Source: Dokdonella sp035703485 (GTDB lineage Bacteria; Pseudomonadota; Gammaproteobacteria; Xanthomonadales; Rhodanobacteraceae). From it: a stretch of 64,000 nt of DNA. Of this stretch, positions 1 through 8,330 are shown piece after piece. The stretch lies in NCBI RefSeq assembly GCF_035703485.1, contig NZ_DASSYD010000207.1, forward strand, positions 22,171 through 86,170. The letters run 5' to 3'. Each line of letters opens with the position of its first letter. Within the stretch, counting starts at the first letter, position 1. Position numbers and translations under genes: made by a program. The notes beneath the pieces are model-generated. The model saw only the letters and a list, made by a program, of their open reading frames with translations, was not told the origin of the DNA and searched no databases.

Positions 1-721
1 GTTCTACCTGCCTGCCGATTTCGATCCGACGAAGAAATATCCGGCGGTTCTGTTCGTCCACGGTGCCGGCTACCTGCAGAACACCGAGTTGAGCTATCCG
101 AACTACTTCCGCGAACAGTTGTTTCACAACCTGCTGACCTCGAAAGGCTATGTCGTGCTCGATATGGACTATCGCGCCTCGGCCGGCTACGGACGCGACT
201 GGCGCACGGCGATCTACCGCAACATGGGTCATCCCGAACTTGAAGATCTGATCGATGGCGTCAACTGGCTGGTCGGCAATCATTCGGTAGACGCCAAACG
301 CATTGGCGTCTACGGCGGCTCCTACGGTGGCTTCATGTCGCTGATGGCGATGTTCCGCGCGCCGGATGTGTTTGCCGCCGGTGCCGCGCTGCGACCGGTC
401 ACCGACTGGACTTCGTACAACCACGAATACACCTCGAACATCCTCAATACGCCACAGGTCGACCCGCTGGCCTATCGGCGCTCGTCACCGATCGAATTCG
501 CCGACGGCCTCAAGGGCGGCCTGCTGATCGCCCACGGCATGATCGATGACAACGTGCTGTTCCAGGATTCGGTACGTCTGTATCAGCGCCTGATCGAACT
601 GCGCAAGGACGATTTCGAGTTGTCCGGCTATCCACTGGAACGTCACGGCTTCGTCCATTCCGATTCCTGGTATGACGAATACCGACGCATCCTCAAGCTG
701 TTCGAGACCCATCTCAAATAG
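1..721 (+). CDS. S9 family prolyl oligopeptidase-type serine peptidase, C-terminal part
   Basis: The reading frame is open from base 2 and its N terminus lies upstream of the window; 239 residues are visible. This is the alpha/beta-hydrolase catalytic domain of a DPP4/acylaminoacyl-peptidase-like S9 enzyme, which cleaves peptides, usually after proline or near the N terminus. The nucleophile serine sits in GGSYGG (bases about 313-330), the acid in the HGMIDDNV segment, and the catalytic histidine in RHGFVHSD near the C terminus, so the triad is complete. The missing N-terminal beta-propeller would decide the subfamily. A strong hairpin terminator follows and also faces the convergent next gene. 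Confidence 0.9.
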   Translation, partial: FYLPADFDPTKKYPAVLFVHGAGYLQNTELSYPNYFREQLFHNLLTSKGYVVLDMDYRASAGYGRDWRTAIYRNMGHPELEDLIDGVNWLVGNHSVDAKRIGVYGGSYGGFMSLMAMFRAPDVFAAGAALRPVTDWTSYNHEYTSNILNTPQVDPLAYRRSSPIEFADGLKGGLLIAHGMIDDNVLFQDSVRLYQRLIELRKDDFELSGYPLERHGFVHSDSWYDEYRRILKLFETHLK

Positions 722-761
722 TTCAAGGGCGACGCCCAACCGAGGTTGACTTCCGGACACA

Positions 762-788
762 AAAAACCCCGCCGAAGCGGGGTTTTTC
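762..788. terminator. Bidirectional Rho-independent terminator
   Basis: A perfect hairpin with stem ACCCCGC/GCGGGGT is flanked by A5 on the left and T5 on the right. It works for both the peptidase gene on the left and the convergent CTERM gene on the right. Confidence 0.85.
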
Positions 789-806
789 TTTAATCCAAAG
801 TAGCTA

Positions 807-1658
807 TCAATTCATGCGACGGCGACGCAGACCTGCGAAGCCGAACAGGGCAAGCAGGGCGCCAAGACCGATCATCGCGCTGGTGCCGAGCGATGGAAGC
901 TCGATCGCTGGTGCAGCCGGTGCGCCGGCGGTACCTTCTTCAATCGCGACGCGGTCAATACCGATATAGTTCGAACTGGCTCCGGCAGGGCCCGCATTGT
1001 GCACGTAGTAGCGGAATGCCACGCGCCCGGTGCCACTGGTCGGCAAGCCATCAGTATTGGTGAGCGTGAACTGCGTCCAGGTGTCGGGGTAGCCACCAGC
1101 GACCTCGCCAGCATTGATGTCGGTCAAAAGCGTTGCAAAGTCGCCCGTTCCTTCACCGGCCGCGCCAAAATTCGCGCATGGCATTGCTGCGCAAACACGG
1201 ACCTGCAAACGATCAGGAAATATGGAGCCGGTGGTCGTTCGTGTATAGAACGACACTGTCGCTCCTGTTCCGAAATTGATCGGTGGCGTTACCATCCAGT
1301 TGCTGATGATGCCTGAACCACCATCTCCACCGCCGTCAGTATTATTAAAATTTGCGCCAATATAAGCATCTGTCGCTCCGTCAAATGCCGTAAAGACGGT
1401 GTCATTGCCTTGAAACCAGTCGGTAGTTCCGACTCCATCACTGTTGTTGTTCAACGTCCACCCGGCACCCGCAAGCGTGGTGATGTCATCAAAACCTTGA
1501 TCAACAACGATGGCCAATGGCGCCGGGTTGGCGTTTGGTACGGTGGTGTCTGGCGTTACCGCCCCTCGTGCGGAAAAATCGCCCGGTGCCGCAATCGCGC
1601 CTTGCGCAAGACAAAACGCAGCACTTGCAACTGCTAATGTAATTTTATTCATATTCAT
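807..1658 (-). CDS. Secreted choice-of-anchor J protein with CTERM-type sorting tail
   Basis: This 283-residue protein has an N-terminal signal peptide (about residues 1-24, cut after AIAA). The middle is rich in Gly, Asn and Thr and resembles the cleaved-adhesin or choice-of-anchor J beta-sandwich (GWTLNNNS, SNWMVTPPINF, RVAFRYYVHN). The C terminus reads ELPSLG, then a hydrophobic helix, then RRRR, the layout of IPTL/PEP-CTERM tails cut by exosortase-like enzymes. A role at the cell surface or in extracellular matter follows from the family; its ligand is unknown. The start may be Met1 or Met3: GGGGTG lies 2 bases before the first ATG and about 8 before the second, which favours the second. 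No exosortase gene is in the window. Confidence 0.75.
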   Translation of the reverse strand: MNMNKITLAVASAAFCLAQGAIAAPGDFSARGAVTPDTTVPNANPAPLAIVVDQGFDDITTLAGAGWTLNNNSDGVGTTDWFQGNDTVFTAFDGATDAYIGANFNNTDGGGDGGSGIISNWMVTPPINFGTGATVSFYTRTTTGSIFPDRLQVRVCAAMPCANFGAAGEGTGDFATLLTDINAGEVAGGYPDTWTQFTLTNTDGLPTSGTGRVAFRYYVHNAGPAGASSNYIGIDRVAIEEGTAGAPAAPAIELPSLGTSAMIGLGALLALFGFAGLRRRRMN

Positions 1659-2029
1659 GTCACCCCAAATTCATTGATTTCACCTGGATTCAATCCCTGG
1701 TCGCTTGCAACTCCATAAATGCTTGACGCTACGTGGAAAATTGGAATCAGTGCGAGCCTGACAGCCCAACTTTAGAACGCAACTTGTGAAGCTAGCAGGT
1801 AGCTCGCAGTCAAACAACATCAATTTGACGGGCGGCGTGGCGGAAGCACCCGCAAAAAGGCCGATATGAGGCACCTTGCGGCCAGAATCGGCAACGAAAC
1901 TGTGACCGTGTTCAGCATTGATTGCTGCAGCGCAAGAGAGAATGTTAAGCACTCGTTATTCCAGTTTCGTCGGAACTTTGTTAGTCTGCACATGAGGTTC
2001 ACTGGATAACCTCATGATGGTGTTGATAA
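1659..2029. other. Intergenic region with a 9-bp inverted repeat at 1991-2016
   Basis: No convincing gene lies here. The only clear structure is CATGAGGTT (1991-1999) and AACCTCATG (2008-2016) around an 8-base loop, ending 13 bases before the ATG of the next gene. It could be an operator or an RNA hairpin near the ribosome site; nothing in the sequence decides between them. Confidence 0.5.
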
Positions 2030-2488
2030 ATGTCGCTCTCATTACTACTGACAACGCTGCTTTCCGTGACCGCTCTGGTCTCAGTTTGCGTGCGCCGTAT
2101 TCCCGAAGGACAGGTCTATTCGTTGCGCCGTCTCGGCGGACACACCCGTTTCGTCGGCGCTGGCACGCATTTCATCCTGCCGCTGGTAGAGCGCATTTCG
2201 CACAAGATGAGCCTGACCGGCAGTCGTATCGATATCAATGCACCACTGTATTCGGGCGAGAACTGTCAAGCCTCGGTCTATTTCCAGGTCCTGGACCCGC
2301 AGCGCGCCGATCACGTCATCGAATCGGTCGAACCGCTACTGCGTGATCGAGCGACTCACCTGCTGGCCAGCGATTCCGCCCCGGTAGATCAGCTCGAATG
2401 TCGACTCTGGCTCAAGCAGGGTCTGAATTCCGAGGTCCGCGAGCGCGGCCTGTTGGTCACCCGCATCGATCTGCGCCGCGCCGCCTGA
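2030..2488 (+). CDS. Miniature SPFH/Band 7-like membrane protein
   Basis: This 152-residue protein has one N-terminal membrane helix (residues 3-20) followed by VRRIPEGQVYSLRRLGGHTR, a match to the start of an SPFH domain. The same order of motifs (I-P-G, hydrophobic stretch, GxHFILP, then QASVYFQVLD) occurs in the full-length SPFH protein at 41321-42283. The family's long coiled-coil C-terminal half is absent, and no NfeD partner gene is adjacent. The protein is probably membrane anchored. Its function is unknown; it may be a decayed or specialised relative. A 9-bp inverted repeat lies just upstream. Confidence 0.6.
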   Translation: MSLSLLLTTLLSVTALVSVCVRRIPEGQVYSLRRLGGHTRFVGAGTHFILPLVERISHKMSLTGSRIDINAPLYSGENCQASVYFQVLDPQRADHVIESVEPLLRDRATHLLASDSAPVDQLECRLWLKQGLNSEVRERGLLVTRIDLRRAA

Positions 2489-2557
2489 TCGATCTGTCAG
2501 CTGGATTTTGCCTGGCTGCGCCGCGATACTGGCCCCCCTTTCGATTCCGAGCGACCC

Positions 2558-3217
2558 ATGTCCGACCGCGAACCGCTGCGGCAGCGGCTGCGTGCGGGGC
2601 TGACGACGCTGAAGCTTGAGCTGGATGATTCGACCGTCGAGAAGCTTCTCGATTACGTTGATCTGTTGCTGCGCTGGAATGCCGCCTACAATCTGACAGC
2701 CGTGCGTGATGCGGGCGAAATGGTCACCCGGCATCTGCTCGATTCGCTGGTCGTGCTGCCTTTTGTCTCCGGCAGCACCCTGGCTGATGTTGGGACGGGC
2801 GCAGGCATTCCAGGCATCCCATTGGCATTGGCCAAACCCGGTCTCAGGGTTCATTTGGTCGACTCCAATGGCAAGAAGGCACGGTTTCTGCGCGAAGCAG
2901 TGCGCCAGCTGAAACTGGATGGCACCCAGGTCGAGGAATGCCGGGTCGAGGCGGTTACTGGCGAATTTGATTGCATCACCGCTCGTGCATTCGCGACACT
3001 GGCCGATATGCTGGCTTGGGGAGGTCATCTGCTTGCTGAGAAGGGTCGCTGGCTGGCACTCAAGGGGCGATTCCCGCAGGATGAGCTCGACAATCTGCCA
3101 GTCGGTTTCTCGATCGAGGCAGTGCATCGACTCGATGTGCCCGGCCTCGACGCCGAGCGCCATCTGGTCATCATCAAACGCAGTGCAGACGGATCGCCTG
3201 CCCGGAAGAACTCATGA
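2558..3217 (+). CDS. rsmG: 16S rRNA (guanine-N7) methyltransferase RsmG (GidB)
   Basis: RsmG methylates N7 of G527 in 16S rRNA with S-adenosylmethionine; it is cytoplasmic. The 219-residue protein has the family N terminus (LLRWNAAYNLTAVRD), a RHLLDSL segment and the SAM-binding loop ADVGTGAGIPGIPLA near residue 77. Length is normal for the family. The stop codon overlaps the ATG of parA (ATGA), so translation is coupled. The rsmG-parA-parB order is conserved in many gammaproteobacteria, usually near the replication origin. Confidence 0.95.
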   Translation: MSDREPLRQRLRAGLTTLKLELDDSTVEKLLDYVDLLLRWNAAYNLTAVRDAGEMVTRHLLDSLVVLPFVSGSTLADVGTGAGIPGIPLALAKPGLRVHLVDSNGKKARFLREAVRQLKLDGTQVEECRVEAVTGEFDCITARAFATLADMLAWGGHLLAEKGRWLALKGRFPQDELDNLPVGFSIEAVHRLDVPGLDAERHLVIIKRSADGSPARKNS

Positions 3218-4005
3218 CACGCATCATCGCCGTCGCAAACCAGAAAGGCGGGGTTGGCAAGACAACCACCGCCGTAAACCTCGCCGCCGCACTCGCCGAG
3301 ACACGCCGACGCGTGCTTCTGGTCGATCTCGACCCGCAAGGCAATGCAACGATGGCCGCCGGCGTCGACAAGCGTTCGGCCAAACCCAATGGCTGCGATG
3401 TACTGCTTGAGGAAGCCGCCATCGAGGATGCCATCGTCAAGACCGAGGGTGGATTCGATTTGTTGCCTGGCAGCGGCGACCTGACCGCCGCCGAGATCAA
3501 GCTGATGGACGCACTGGCCCGTGAACACCGGCTCAAGGAGCAACTCGACAAACTCGGTGATCACTACCACACGATTCTGATCGACTGCCCACCTTCCCTG
3601 CACCTGCTCACGTTGAACGCTCTGACTGCGGCGGACGGCGTGCTGATTCCGATGCAGTGTGAATATTTCGCGCTCGAAGGACTTTCGAGTCTGGTCGACA
3701 CGATCAAGGCCGTGCGCAAGCGGCTCAATCCCGGACTCGAAATCGAAGGCCTGCTGCGCACCATGTACGACGTGCGCAACAATCTCAGCAACGATGTCTC
3801 GGCACAGTTGCACAAGCATTTCGGCGAAAAGCTGCTGCGCTCGATCATCCCGCGCAATATTCGCCTGGCCGAAGCACCAAGCCACGGCAAGCCGATCAAT
3901 CTTTATGATCGCGAATCACGCGGAGCAATTGCCTATCTCGGCCTCGCCGGCGAGATGCTTCGTCGCGAGCGCGCCGCATCCACCACTGCAGCAACAGCCA
4001 GCTAG
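3214..4005 (+). CDS. parA: Chromosome partitioning ATPase ParA/Soj
   Basis: ParA is a deviant Walker A ATPase that binds DNA non-specifically and, with ParB, moves newly copied origins apart. The 263-residue protein begins with the diagnostic KGGVGKTT motif (residues about 11-18), has LLVDLDPQGNAT (Walker A') near residue 37 and ILIDCPPSL (Walker B) near residue 122. The start overlaps the rsmG stop, and parB follows after 11 bases, so the three genes form one operon. Confidence 0.96.
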   Translation: MTRIIAVANQKGGVGKTTTAVNLAAALAETRRRVLLVDLDPQGNATMAAGVDKRSAKPNGCDVLLEEAAIEDAIVKTEGGFDLLPGSGDLTAAEIKLMDALAREHRLKEQLDKLGDHYHTILIDCPPSLHLLTLNALTAADGVLIPMQCEYFALEGLSSLVDTIKAVRKRLNPGLEIEGLLRTMYDVRNNLSNDVSAQLHKHFGEKLLRSIIPRNIRLAEAPSHGKPINLYDRESRGAIAYLGLAGEMLRRERAASTTAATAS

Positions 4006-4016
4006 GACATACCGCC

Positions 4017-4895
4017 ATGGCAGCAAAAAAACGCGGGCTTGGGCTCGGGCGCGGGCTAGATGCCCTGCTTGGCAACGACGACGATGCCGCCGAATCCGCA
4101 TCAGTCACATCGAACAACGAAGGCGAGCTGCGTTCGCTGGCGATCAGCGCGATCAGCGCCGGCAAATACCAGCCACGCCGCCATTTCGATGAGGACCTGC
4201 TGCAGGAACTGGCCGAATCGATCAAGTCCCAGGGCGTGATCGAACCGGTCATCGTGCGCAGTGCGGGCAAGGGCCGTTTTGAACTAATCGCCGGCGAACG
4301 CCGCTGGCGCGCAAGCCAACTCGCAGGACTTTCCGAAATCCCCGCCCTGGTTCGCGATATCGATGATCGCGCCGCGATCGCGATCGCCCTGATCGAGAAC
4401 ATCCAGCGCGAAGACCTCTCGCCACTGGAAGAGGCGCAGTCACTGGCGCGCCTGATCGCCGAATTCAAACTGACCCATCAACAAGCTGCCGATGCCGTGG
4501 GCCGTTCGCGTGCCTCGGTATCGAATCTGCTGCGCCTGCTCGATCTGCCCGATGAAATTCGCGCAATGCTCGACAACGGCAAGCTCGAAATGGGCCACGC
4601 TCGCGCTCTGCTCACCCTGCCCGCAGCTCGTGCTGTCGCCCTCGCACGCAAGTCCATCGACAACGACTGGAACGTCCGCGAACTTGAGCAAGCGGTGCGC
4701 AACGCCACCGAGCTGCCCAAGGGCAAGGTAGCCAAGCCGAAGCGCGATGCCGATATCGAATCTCTGGAAAACGAGCTCGGCGAGAAGCTCGGCGCGCGCG
4801 TCGCCATCAACCATGGTCGCGGCGGCGGCGGCAAGCTGGTCATCAGCTATCACAGTCTTGATGAGCTGGACGGCATCCTCGGTCGCATTCGCTGA
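4017..4895 (+). CDS. parB: Chromosome partitioning protein ParB (CTPase/DNA clamp)
   Basis: ParB binds parS sites, loads as a CTP-dependent sliding clamp and is the cargo adaptor for ParA. The 292-residue protein has the conserved N-terminal ParB/Srx region (QPRRHFDEDLLQELAESI), the nucleotide-binding GERRWRA box, the ALIENIQREDLSPLEEA segment, a helix-turn-helix (QQAADAVGRSRASVSNLLRLL) and a C-terminal dimer domain. A Lys-rich N terminus (AAKKRGLGLGRG) is typical of the family. I saw no parS site in the window. Confidence 0.95.
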   Translation: MAAKKRGLGLGRGLDALLGNDDDAAESASVTSNNEGELRSLAISAISAGKYQPRRHFDEDLLQELAESIKSQGVIEPVIVRSAGKGRFELIAGERRWRASQLAGLSEIPALVRDIDDRAAIAIALIENIQREDLSPLEEAQSLARLIAEFKLTHQQAADAVGRSRASVSNLLRLLDLPDEIRAMLDNGKLEMGHARALLTLPAARAVALARKSIDNDWNVRELEQAVRNATELPKGKVAKPKRDADIESLENELGEKLGARVAINHGRGGGGKLVISYHSLDELDGILGRIR

Positions 4896-4985
4896 GATTT
4901 GGGCTGAACGAAGAGATCGGCGATAATTGTCGGCTTGATCGACAATCGTGTTGGCTGTCGATCGTCTCCTCACAGGATCCGGGCC

Positions 4986-5702
4986 ATGACCCAGCTTTCC
5001 GTCGTCGTGCCGGTCTTCAATGAGCGCGACAATGTTCTGCCATTGATCAACGAGATCACCACGGCGCTGCGTGGCGTCATTGATTTCGAGATCGTCTATG
5101 TCGACGACGCCAGCAAAGACGACACTCTCGCCGTGCTCAGCACAGCCAAGGCCGACAATCCGGAACTGCGCGTGATTCGCCATCTTTCGCAGAGCGGTCA
5201 GAGTACCGCCGTGCGCAACGGCATCAAGGCCGCCCGCGGTGCGTGGATCGCGACCCTCGATGGCGATGGCCAGAATGATCCGGCTGATATTCCCAAGCTG
5301 CTCGCCATGCGTGACGAATCGCCCGCACAGATCAAATTGTTCGCTGGCTGGCGCGTCAATCGCAAGGATACCGGCAGCAAGCGCATCGCCTCGAAGCTGG
5401 CCAACGCGATCCGCAGTCGATTGCTGCGCGATGCCACGCCGGATACCGGTTGCGGCATCAAGCTGTTCGAGCGCGAGGTCTTTCTCGATCTGCCCTACTT
5501 CGACCATATGCACCGCTATCTGCCGGCCTTGATGCAGCGTGCCGGCTGGCAAGTCAAGAGCGTACCGGTCAACCATCGCGCTCGTGGCACCGGAATTTCC
5601 AAGTACAACAACCTCAATCGCGCCCTAGTGGGTATATCCGATTTGCGCGGCGTGGCCTGGCTGATCCGCCGCTCGAAGCGCACGGCGACTGAGGAAATCT
5701 GA
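4986..5702 (+). CDS. Family 2 glycosyltransferase (DPM1-like)
   Basis: This 238-residue GT-A fold enzyme lacks membrane helices. It opens with LSVVVPVFNERDNVLPLI, typical of dolichol-phosphate-mannose synthase-like and ArnC-like transferases that load sugars onto polyprenyl phosphate. Further marks are IVYVDDASKDDT and the catalytic TLDGDGQNDP box near residue 92, with RHRARGTGxSKY-like residues (NHRARGTGISKYNN) near the C terminus. The ATG at 4986 is preferred over the upstream TTG because the conserved fold starts directly after it. Donor and acceptor are not known. No lipid A or teichoic-type genes lie nearby. Confidence 0.82.
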   Translation: MTQLSVVVPVFNERDNVLPLINEITTALRGVIDFEIVYVDDASKDDTLAVLSTAKADNPELRVIRHLSQSGQSTAVRNGIKAARGAWIATLDGDGQNDPADIPKLLAMRDESPAQIKLFAGWRVNRKDTGSKRIASKLANAIRSRLLRDATPDTGCGIKLFEREVFLDLPYFDHMHRYLPALMQRAGWQVKSVPVNHRARGTGISKYNNLNRALVGISDLRGVAWLIRRSKRTATEEI

Positions 5703-5712
5703 GCTTTCCAGC

Positions 5713-5741
5713 TTGCGGATGCAGCCGGAATAGGCTATAAA
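5713..5741 (+). promoter_or_regulatory. Probable sigma-70 promoter for rpmB-rpmG
   Basis: TTGCGG (5713-5718) and TATAAA (5736-5741) are spaced by 17 bases. The leader to the rpmB start would be about 160 bases. The -10 matches 5 of 6 and the -35 matches 3 of 6. Confidence 0.5.
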
Positions 5742-5907
5742 GCGCGGCTAGCTTTGGCCCGTTCTCCGGTTTTCCCGGATGCATGGAGCCCGGTACACGA
5801 CCCCTCTGTCGCATGGCCAAAGCAACCCCAGCATCGTGTGGCGCATCGACGTCGCTGGGCCGAATCCGTCCTGGCCAAGGGCGGTAACCGACAATGACGA
5901 GGTTCGC

Positions 5908-6144
5908 ATGTCCAACGTATGCCAAGTCACCGGAAAAAGTTTCCAATCCGGTAATAATGTTTCACACGCCAACAACAAATCGCGCCGCCGCTGGCTGCCG
6001 AATCTTCACGAACGCCGTTTCTGGGTCGCCGGTGAAAACCGCTGGATCAAGCTCAAGGTCTCCAACCATGGCCTGCGCACGATCGACAAGAAAGGTATCG
6101 AAGTAGTCATTGCCGAGCTGCGTGCGCGCGGCGCGAAGATCTGA
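5908..6144 (+). CDS. rpmB: 50S ribosomal protein L28
   Basis: L28 is a small basic protein of the large ribosomal subunit. The 78-residue sequence MSNVCQVTGK... with SHANNKSRRRWLPNL and VSNHGLRTIDKKG is a textbook gammaproteobacterial L28. The ATG at 5908 has GAGG a few bases upstream. The upstream in-frame codons are not part of the protein. rpmG follows after 13 bases, giving the usual rpmB-rpmG operon. Confidence 0.97.
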   Translation: MSNVCQVTGKSFQSGNNVSHANNKSRRRWLPNLHERRFWVAGENRWIKLKVSNHGLRTIDKKGIEVVIAELRARGAKI

Positions 6145-6157
6145 GGAGTATTGAATC

Positions 6158-6322
6158 ATGGCATCCAAGCGCGACAAGATCCGCCTCGTGTCCTCCGCCG
6201 GCACCGGTCATTTCTACACCACCGACAAGAACAAGAAGAACACGCCCGAGAAGATGGAGATCAAGAAATACGATCCCGTCATCCGCAAGCATGTGGCCTA
6301 CAAGGAAGCCAAGATCAAGTGA
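6158..6322 (+). CDS. rpmG: 50S ribosomal protein L33
   Basis: A 54-residue protein, MASKRDKIRLVSSAGTGHFY..., with the family features TTDKNKKNTPEKME and KYDPVIRKHV, is L33 of the large ribosomal subunit. It lacks the Cys pairs of the zinc-binding L33 form. The ribosome site AGGAG lies about 9 bases before the ATG. It ends the rpmBG operon and is followed by a GC-rich hairpin and then a clear terminator at 6414-6436. Confidence 0.96.
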   Translation: MASKRDKIRLVSSAGTGHFYTTDKNKKNTPEKMEIKKYDPVIRKHVAYKEAKIK

Positions 6323-6413
6323 AGCATCGGCCCGCGCGCACAGCGCGCGGCTTCGCCAATGCTTCACCCCGGTGCAGGCCGGACTCTTGATCTTGCTTTG
6401 CTTCAACAAATAG

Positions 6414-6436
6414 CCCGCCACCCGGCGGGTTTTTTG
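6414..6436 (+). terminator. Rho-independent terminator of rpmB-rpmG
   Basis: Stem CCCGCC/GGCGGG with loop ACCC is followed by a run of six T. It lies 92 bases after rpmG. Confidence 0.85.
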
Positions 6437-6470
6437 TTGGTTGAAAATCGCTATTCGCCCTCCTACCTCT

Positions 6471-6500
6471 CGTCGAGCCTGTCCTGAGCTTGCCGAAGGG
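6471..6500. repeat. Short extragenic repeat of the CCTGTCCTGAGCTTGCCGAA type
   Basis: The segment around GAGCCTGTCCTGAGC resembles a sequence often seen between genes in many proteobacterial genomes. It sits in the gap between rpmG and the ABC transporter. I recognise it by memory only and see one copy here. Confidence 0.35.
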
Positions 6501-6633
6501 CAGGGGCGACGGAGGAGTGGGAGGCGAGGGAAAAATGGCAGGGATGCCGTGCGTCAAGGGAAAGTGCCAAAAACTACCATGAAACCGATTGCCCCTTGCC
6601 CTTCTCCTCAATAGAAACAACAATCCCTGCGGC

Positions 6634-7572
6634 ATGAATCAAACTCCCCCTGTACTTTCCCTCAGCAACGTATCCCGACAATTGTCCGGACGCGCGATCA
6701 TCAGCGATCTCGATCTCAGCCTTGATCGTGGCGAAGTTCTCGGTCTGCTTGGCATCAACGGTGCCGGCAAGTCGACCACGTTGCGCATGATCTCGGGCAT
6801 GCTTGCGCCGAGTTCGGGCAGCGTGAAGCTGGCGGGCCTCGACCTCTACGAGCACCCTGAGCGCGCCCGACGCGATATTGGCTATTTGCCCGAGGAGCCG
6901 CCGCTTTATGGCGAACTCAACGTCGAGGAATACCTGCGTTTCTGCGCGCGCTTGCATGGTATTCCTCGCACGGCAATCAACGCCGCCGTCGAGACGGCAA
7001 TCGAGCGCTGCGAGCTCGGCGAGATGCGTCGTCGCTTGACCAGCTTGTTGTCTAAAGGCTTCCGTCAACGCGTCGGGCTGGCTCAGGCCATCGTCCACGA
7101 ACCGGCCCTGATCGTGCTGGATGAACCGGCCTCGGGCCTCGATCCGATTCAGGCCCTGCGCTTGCGCGAATTGATCCGCGCCCTCGCCGACGATCATGCG
7201 GTGGTGCTCTCGACCCACGTACTGTCGGATGTGCTGGCCTGCTGCGATCGGGTCGCGATCCTGCATCAGGGACGCCTGCGCCATTCAGCAGTGATGTCCG
7301 AACTCGACGCAAGCAGCGCGCTGCATGTGCACATCGAGCGCGATGTCGACAAGGAGGCATGGATGCGCATGCCAATGGTCGCCAGCGCTCAGGTCATCGA
7401 CACGCGACGCTGGCGTATCGAGCTTTCCCGGGATGCCAGCGCCGGCGATCTGGCCAGGGCGATCAACGAAGCGGGCTTCGGCCTGCTCGAACTGCGCGCG
7501 GACAACAACGCGCTGCAGGACATTTTCGTTCAGATCGCTGGCGAGACCGCGACCGTCAAGGCCGCCGCATGA
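6634..7572 (+). CDS. ABC transporter ATP-binding protein (GldA-like)
   Basis: This 312-residue ATPase of the ABC-2 export class has Walker A GINGAGKST near residue 41, signature LSKGFRQRVGLAQ, Walker B LIVLDEPASGLDP and an H-loop (LSTHVL). A C-terminal extension of about 80 residues follows the ATPase domain, as in GldA/CcmA-like exporters. The ATG at 6634 starts just before the conserved fold. The next gene, the permease, overlaps its stop by 4 bases (ATGA). The substrate is unknown; in Bacteroidetes the GldA-GldF-GldG set is linked to gliding, but homologues occur in non-gliding bacteria. Confidence 0.9.
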   Translation: MNQTPPVLSLSNVSRQLSGRAIISDLDLSLDRGEVLGLLGINGAGKSTTLRMISGMLAPSSGSVKLAGLDLYEHPERARRDIGYLPEEPPLYGELNVEEYLRFCARLHGIPRTAINAAVETAIERCELGEMRRRLTSLLSKGFRQRVGLAQAIVHEPALIVLDEPASGLDPIQALRLRELIRALADDHAVVLSTHVLSDVLACCDRVAILHQGRLRHSAVMSELDASSALHVHIERDVDKEAWMRMPMVASAQVIDTRRWRIELSRDASAGDLARAINEAGFGLLELRADNNALQDIFVQIAGETATVKAAA

Positions 7573-8327
7573 GCGCGATCCGTCTGCTCGCCGGCAACGA
7601 CATCAAGCGCCAGTTCGCGCAGCCGTTCGCGTGGATATTGCTGGGCCTGATCTGTGCCCTGCTCGCCTGGCAATTCCTGATCGCGCTGGATGCCTATTTG
7701 CGTATTGCGCCGAAGCTCGGCGCGGTGGCCAATTCGCAAGGCGCAACCGACTTGATCGCGATTCCGCTGCTGCGCAGCCTCTCGGGCTTGCTCATTCTGA
7801 TTGTGCCGCTGGCGACCATGCAAAGCCTGGCCGGCGAACGACGCGCGCACACCTTGCCGCTGCTGCTGGCGGCTGGCATTGGCAATCTGCGCATCGTGCT
7901 TGGCAAGTTTCTCGGCGCATTCATGCTCGTTGCCCTGATCGTACTGCTCGCCGTGTGCATGCCCTTGATGCTCGAATTCGGCACCACGCTCGACCTCGGC
8001 CGCCTTGTCGCGACAACGCTGGGATTGCTGCTGTTTGGCGCCAGCCTGACCGCGATCGGCATTGCCTGCTCGGCGTGGACGGCGCATCCCGCGCTGGCCG
8101 CCGCAGCCGCATTGATCATTGGCAGCTTGCTGGTGATGCTCGACATGGGTGCACGCTTCCAGGGCATCGACAACGCGTTGATCAACTGGTTGTCGATGTC
8201 GACTCATCTGGAACCGTTCTTCTTCGGCCTGGTTTCCAGTGTCGATATCGTCTATTTCCTGCTCGTCACGTTGCTCGCGCTGCTGCTTGCCGCACGTCGC
8301 CTCGACAGCCTGCGCACGCGAGGCTGA
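7569..8327 (+). CDS. ABC-2 type permease (GldF-like)
   Basis: The 252-residue inner-membrane protein has about six hydrophobic helices, including LLGLICALLAWQFLIALDAY near the N terminus, LLILIVPLATM, the GERR-x-HTLPLLL segment typical of ABC-2 permeases, and a C-terminal LVTLLALLLAARRL. It is coupled to the ATPase gene by an ATGA overlap and is followed after 3 bases by the GldG-like gene. Together they should form the membrane pore of the exporter. Confidence 0.85.
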   Translation: MSAIRLLAGNDIKRQFAQPFAWILLGLICALLAWQFLIALDAYLRIAPKLGAVANSQGATDLIAIPLLRSLSGLLILIVPLATMQSLAGERRAHTLPLLLAAGIGNLRIVLGKFLGAFMLVALIVLLAVCMPLMLEFGTTLDLGRLVATTLGLLLFGASLTAIGIACSAWTAHPALAAAAALIIGSLLVMLDMGARFQGIDNALINWLSMSTHLEPFFFGLVSSVDIVYFLLVTLLALLLAARRLDSLRTRG

Positions 8328-8330
8328 TCG

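Noticed and set aside
1..6400. parS sites or replication origin near parAB
   Set aside because: I looked for the TGTTTCACGTGAAACA palindrome and DnaA-box clusters and saw none.
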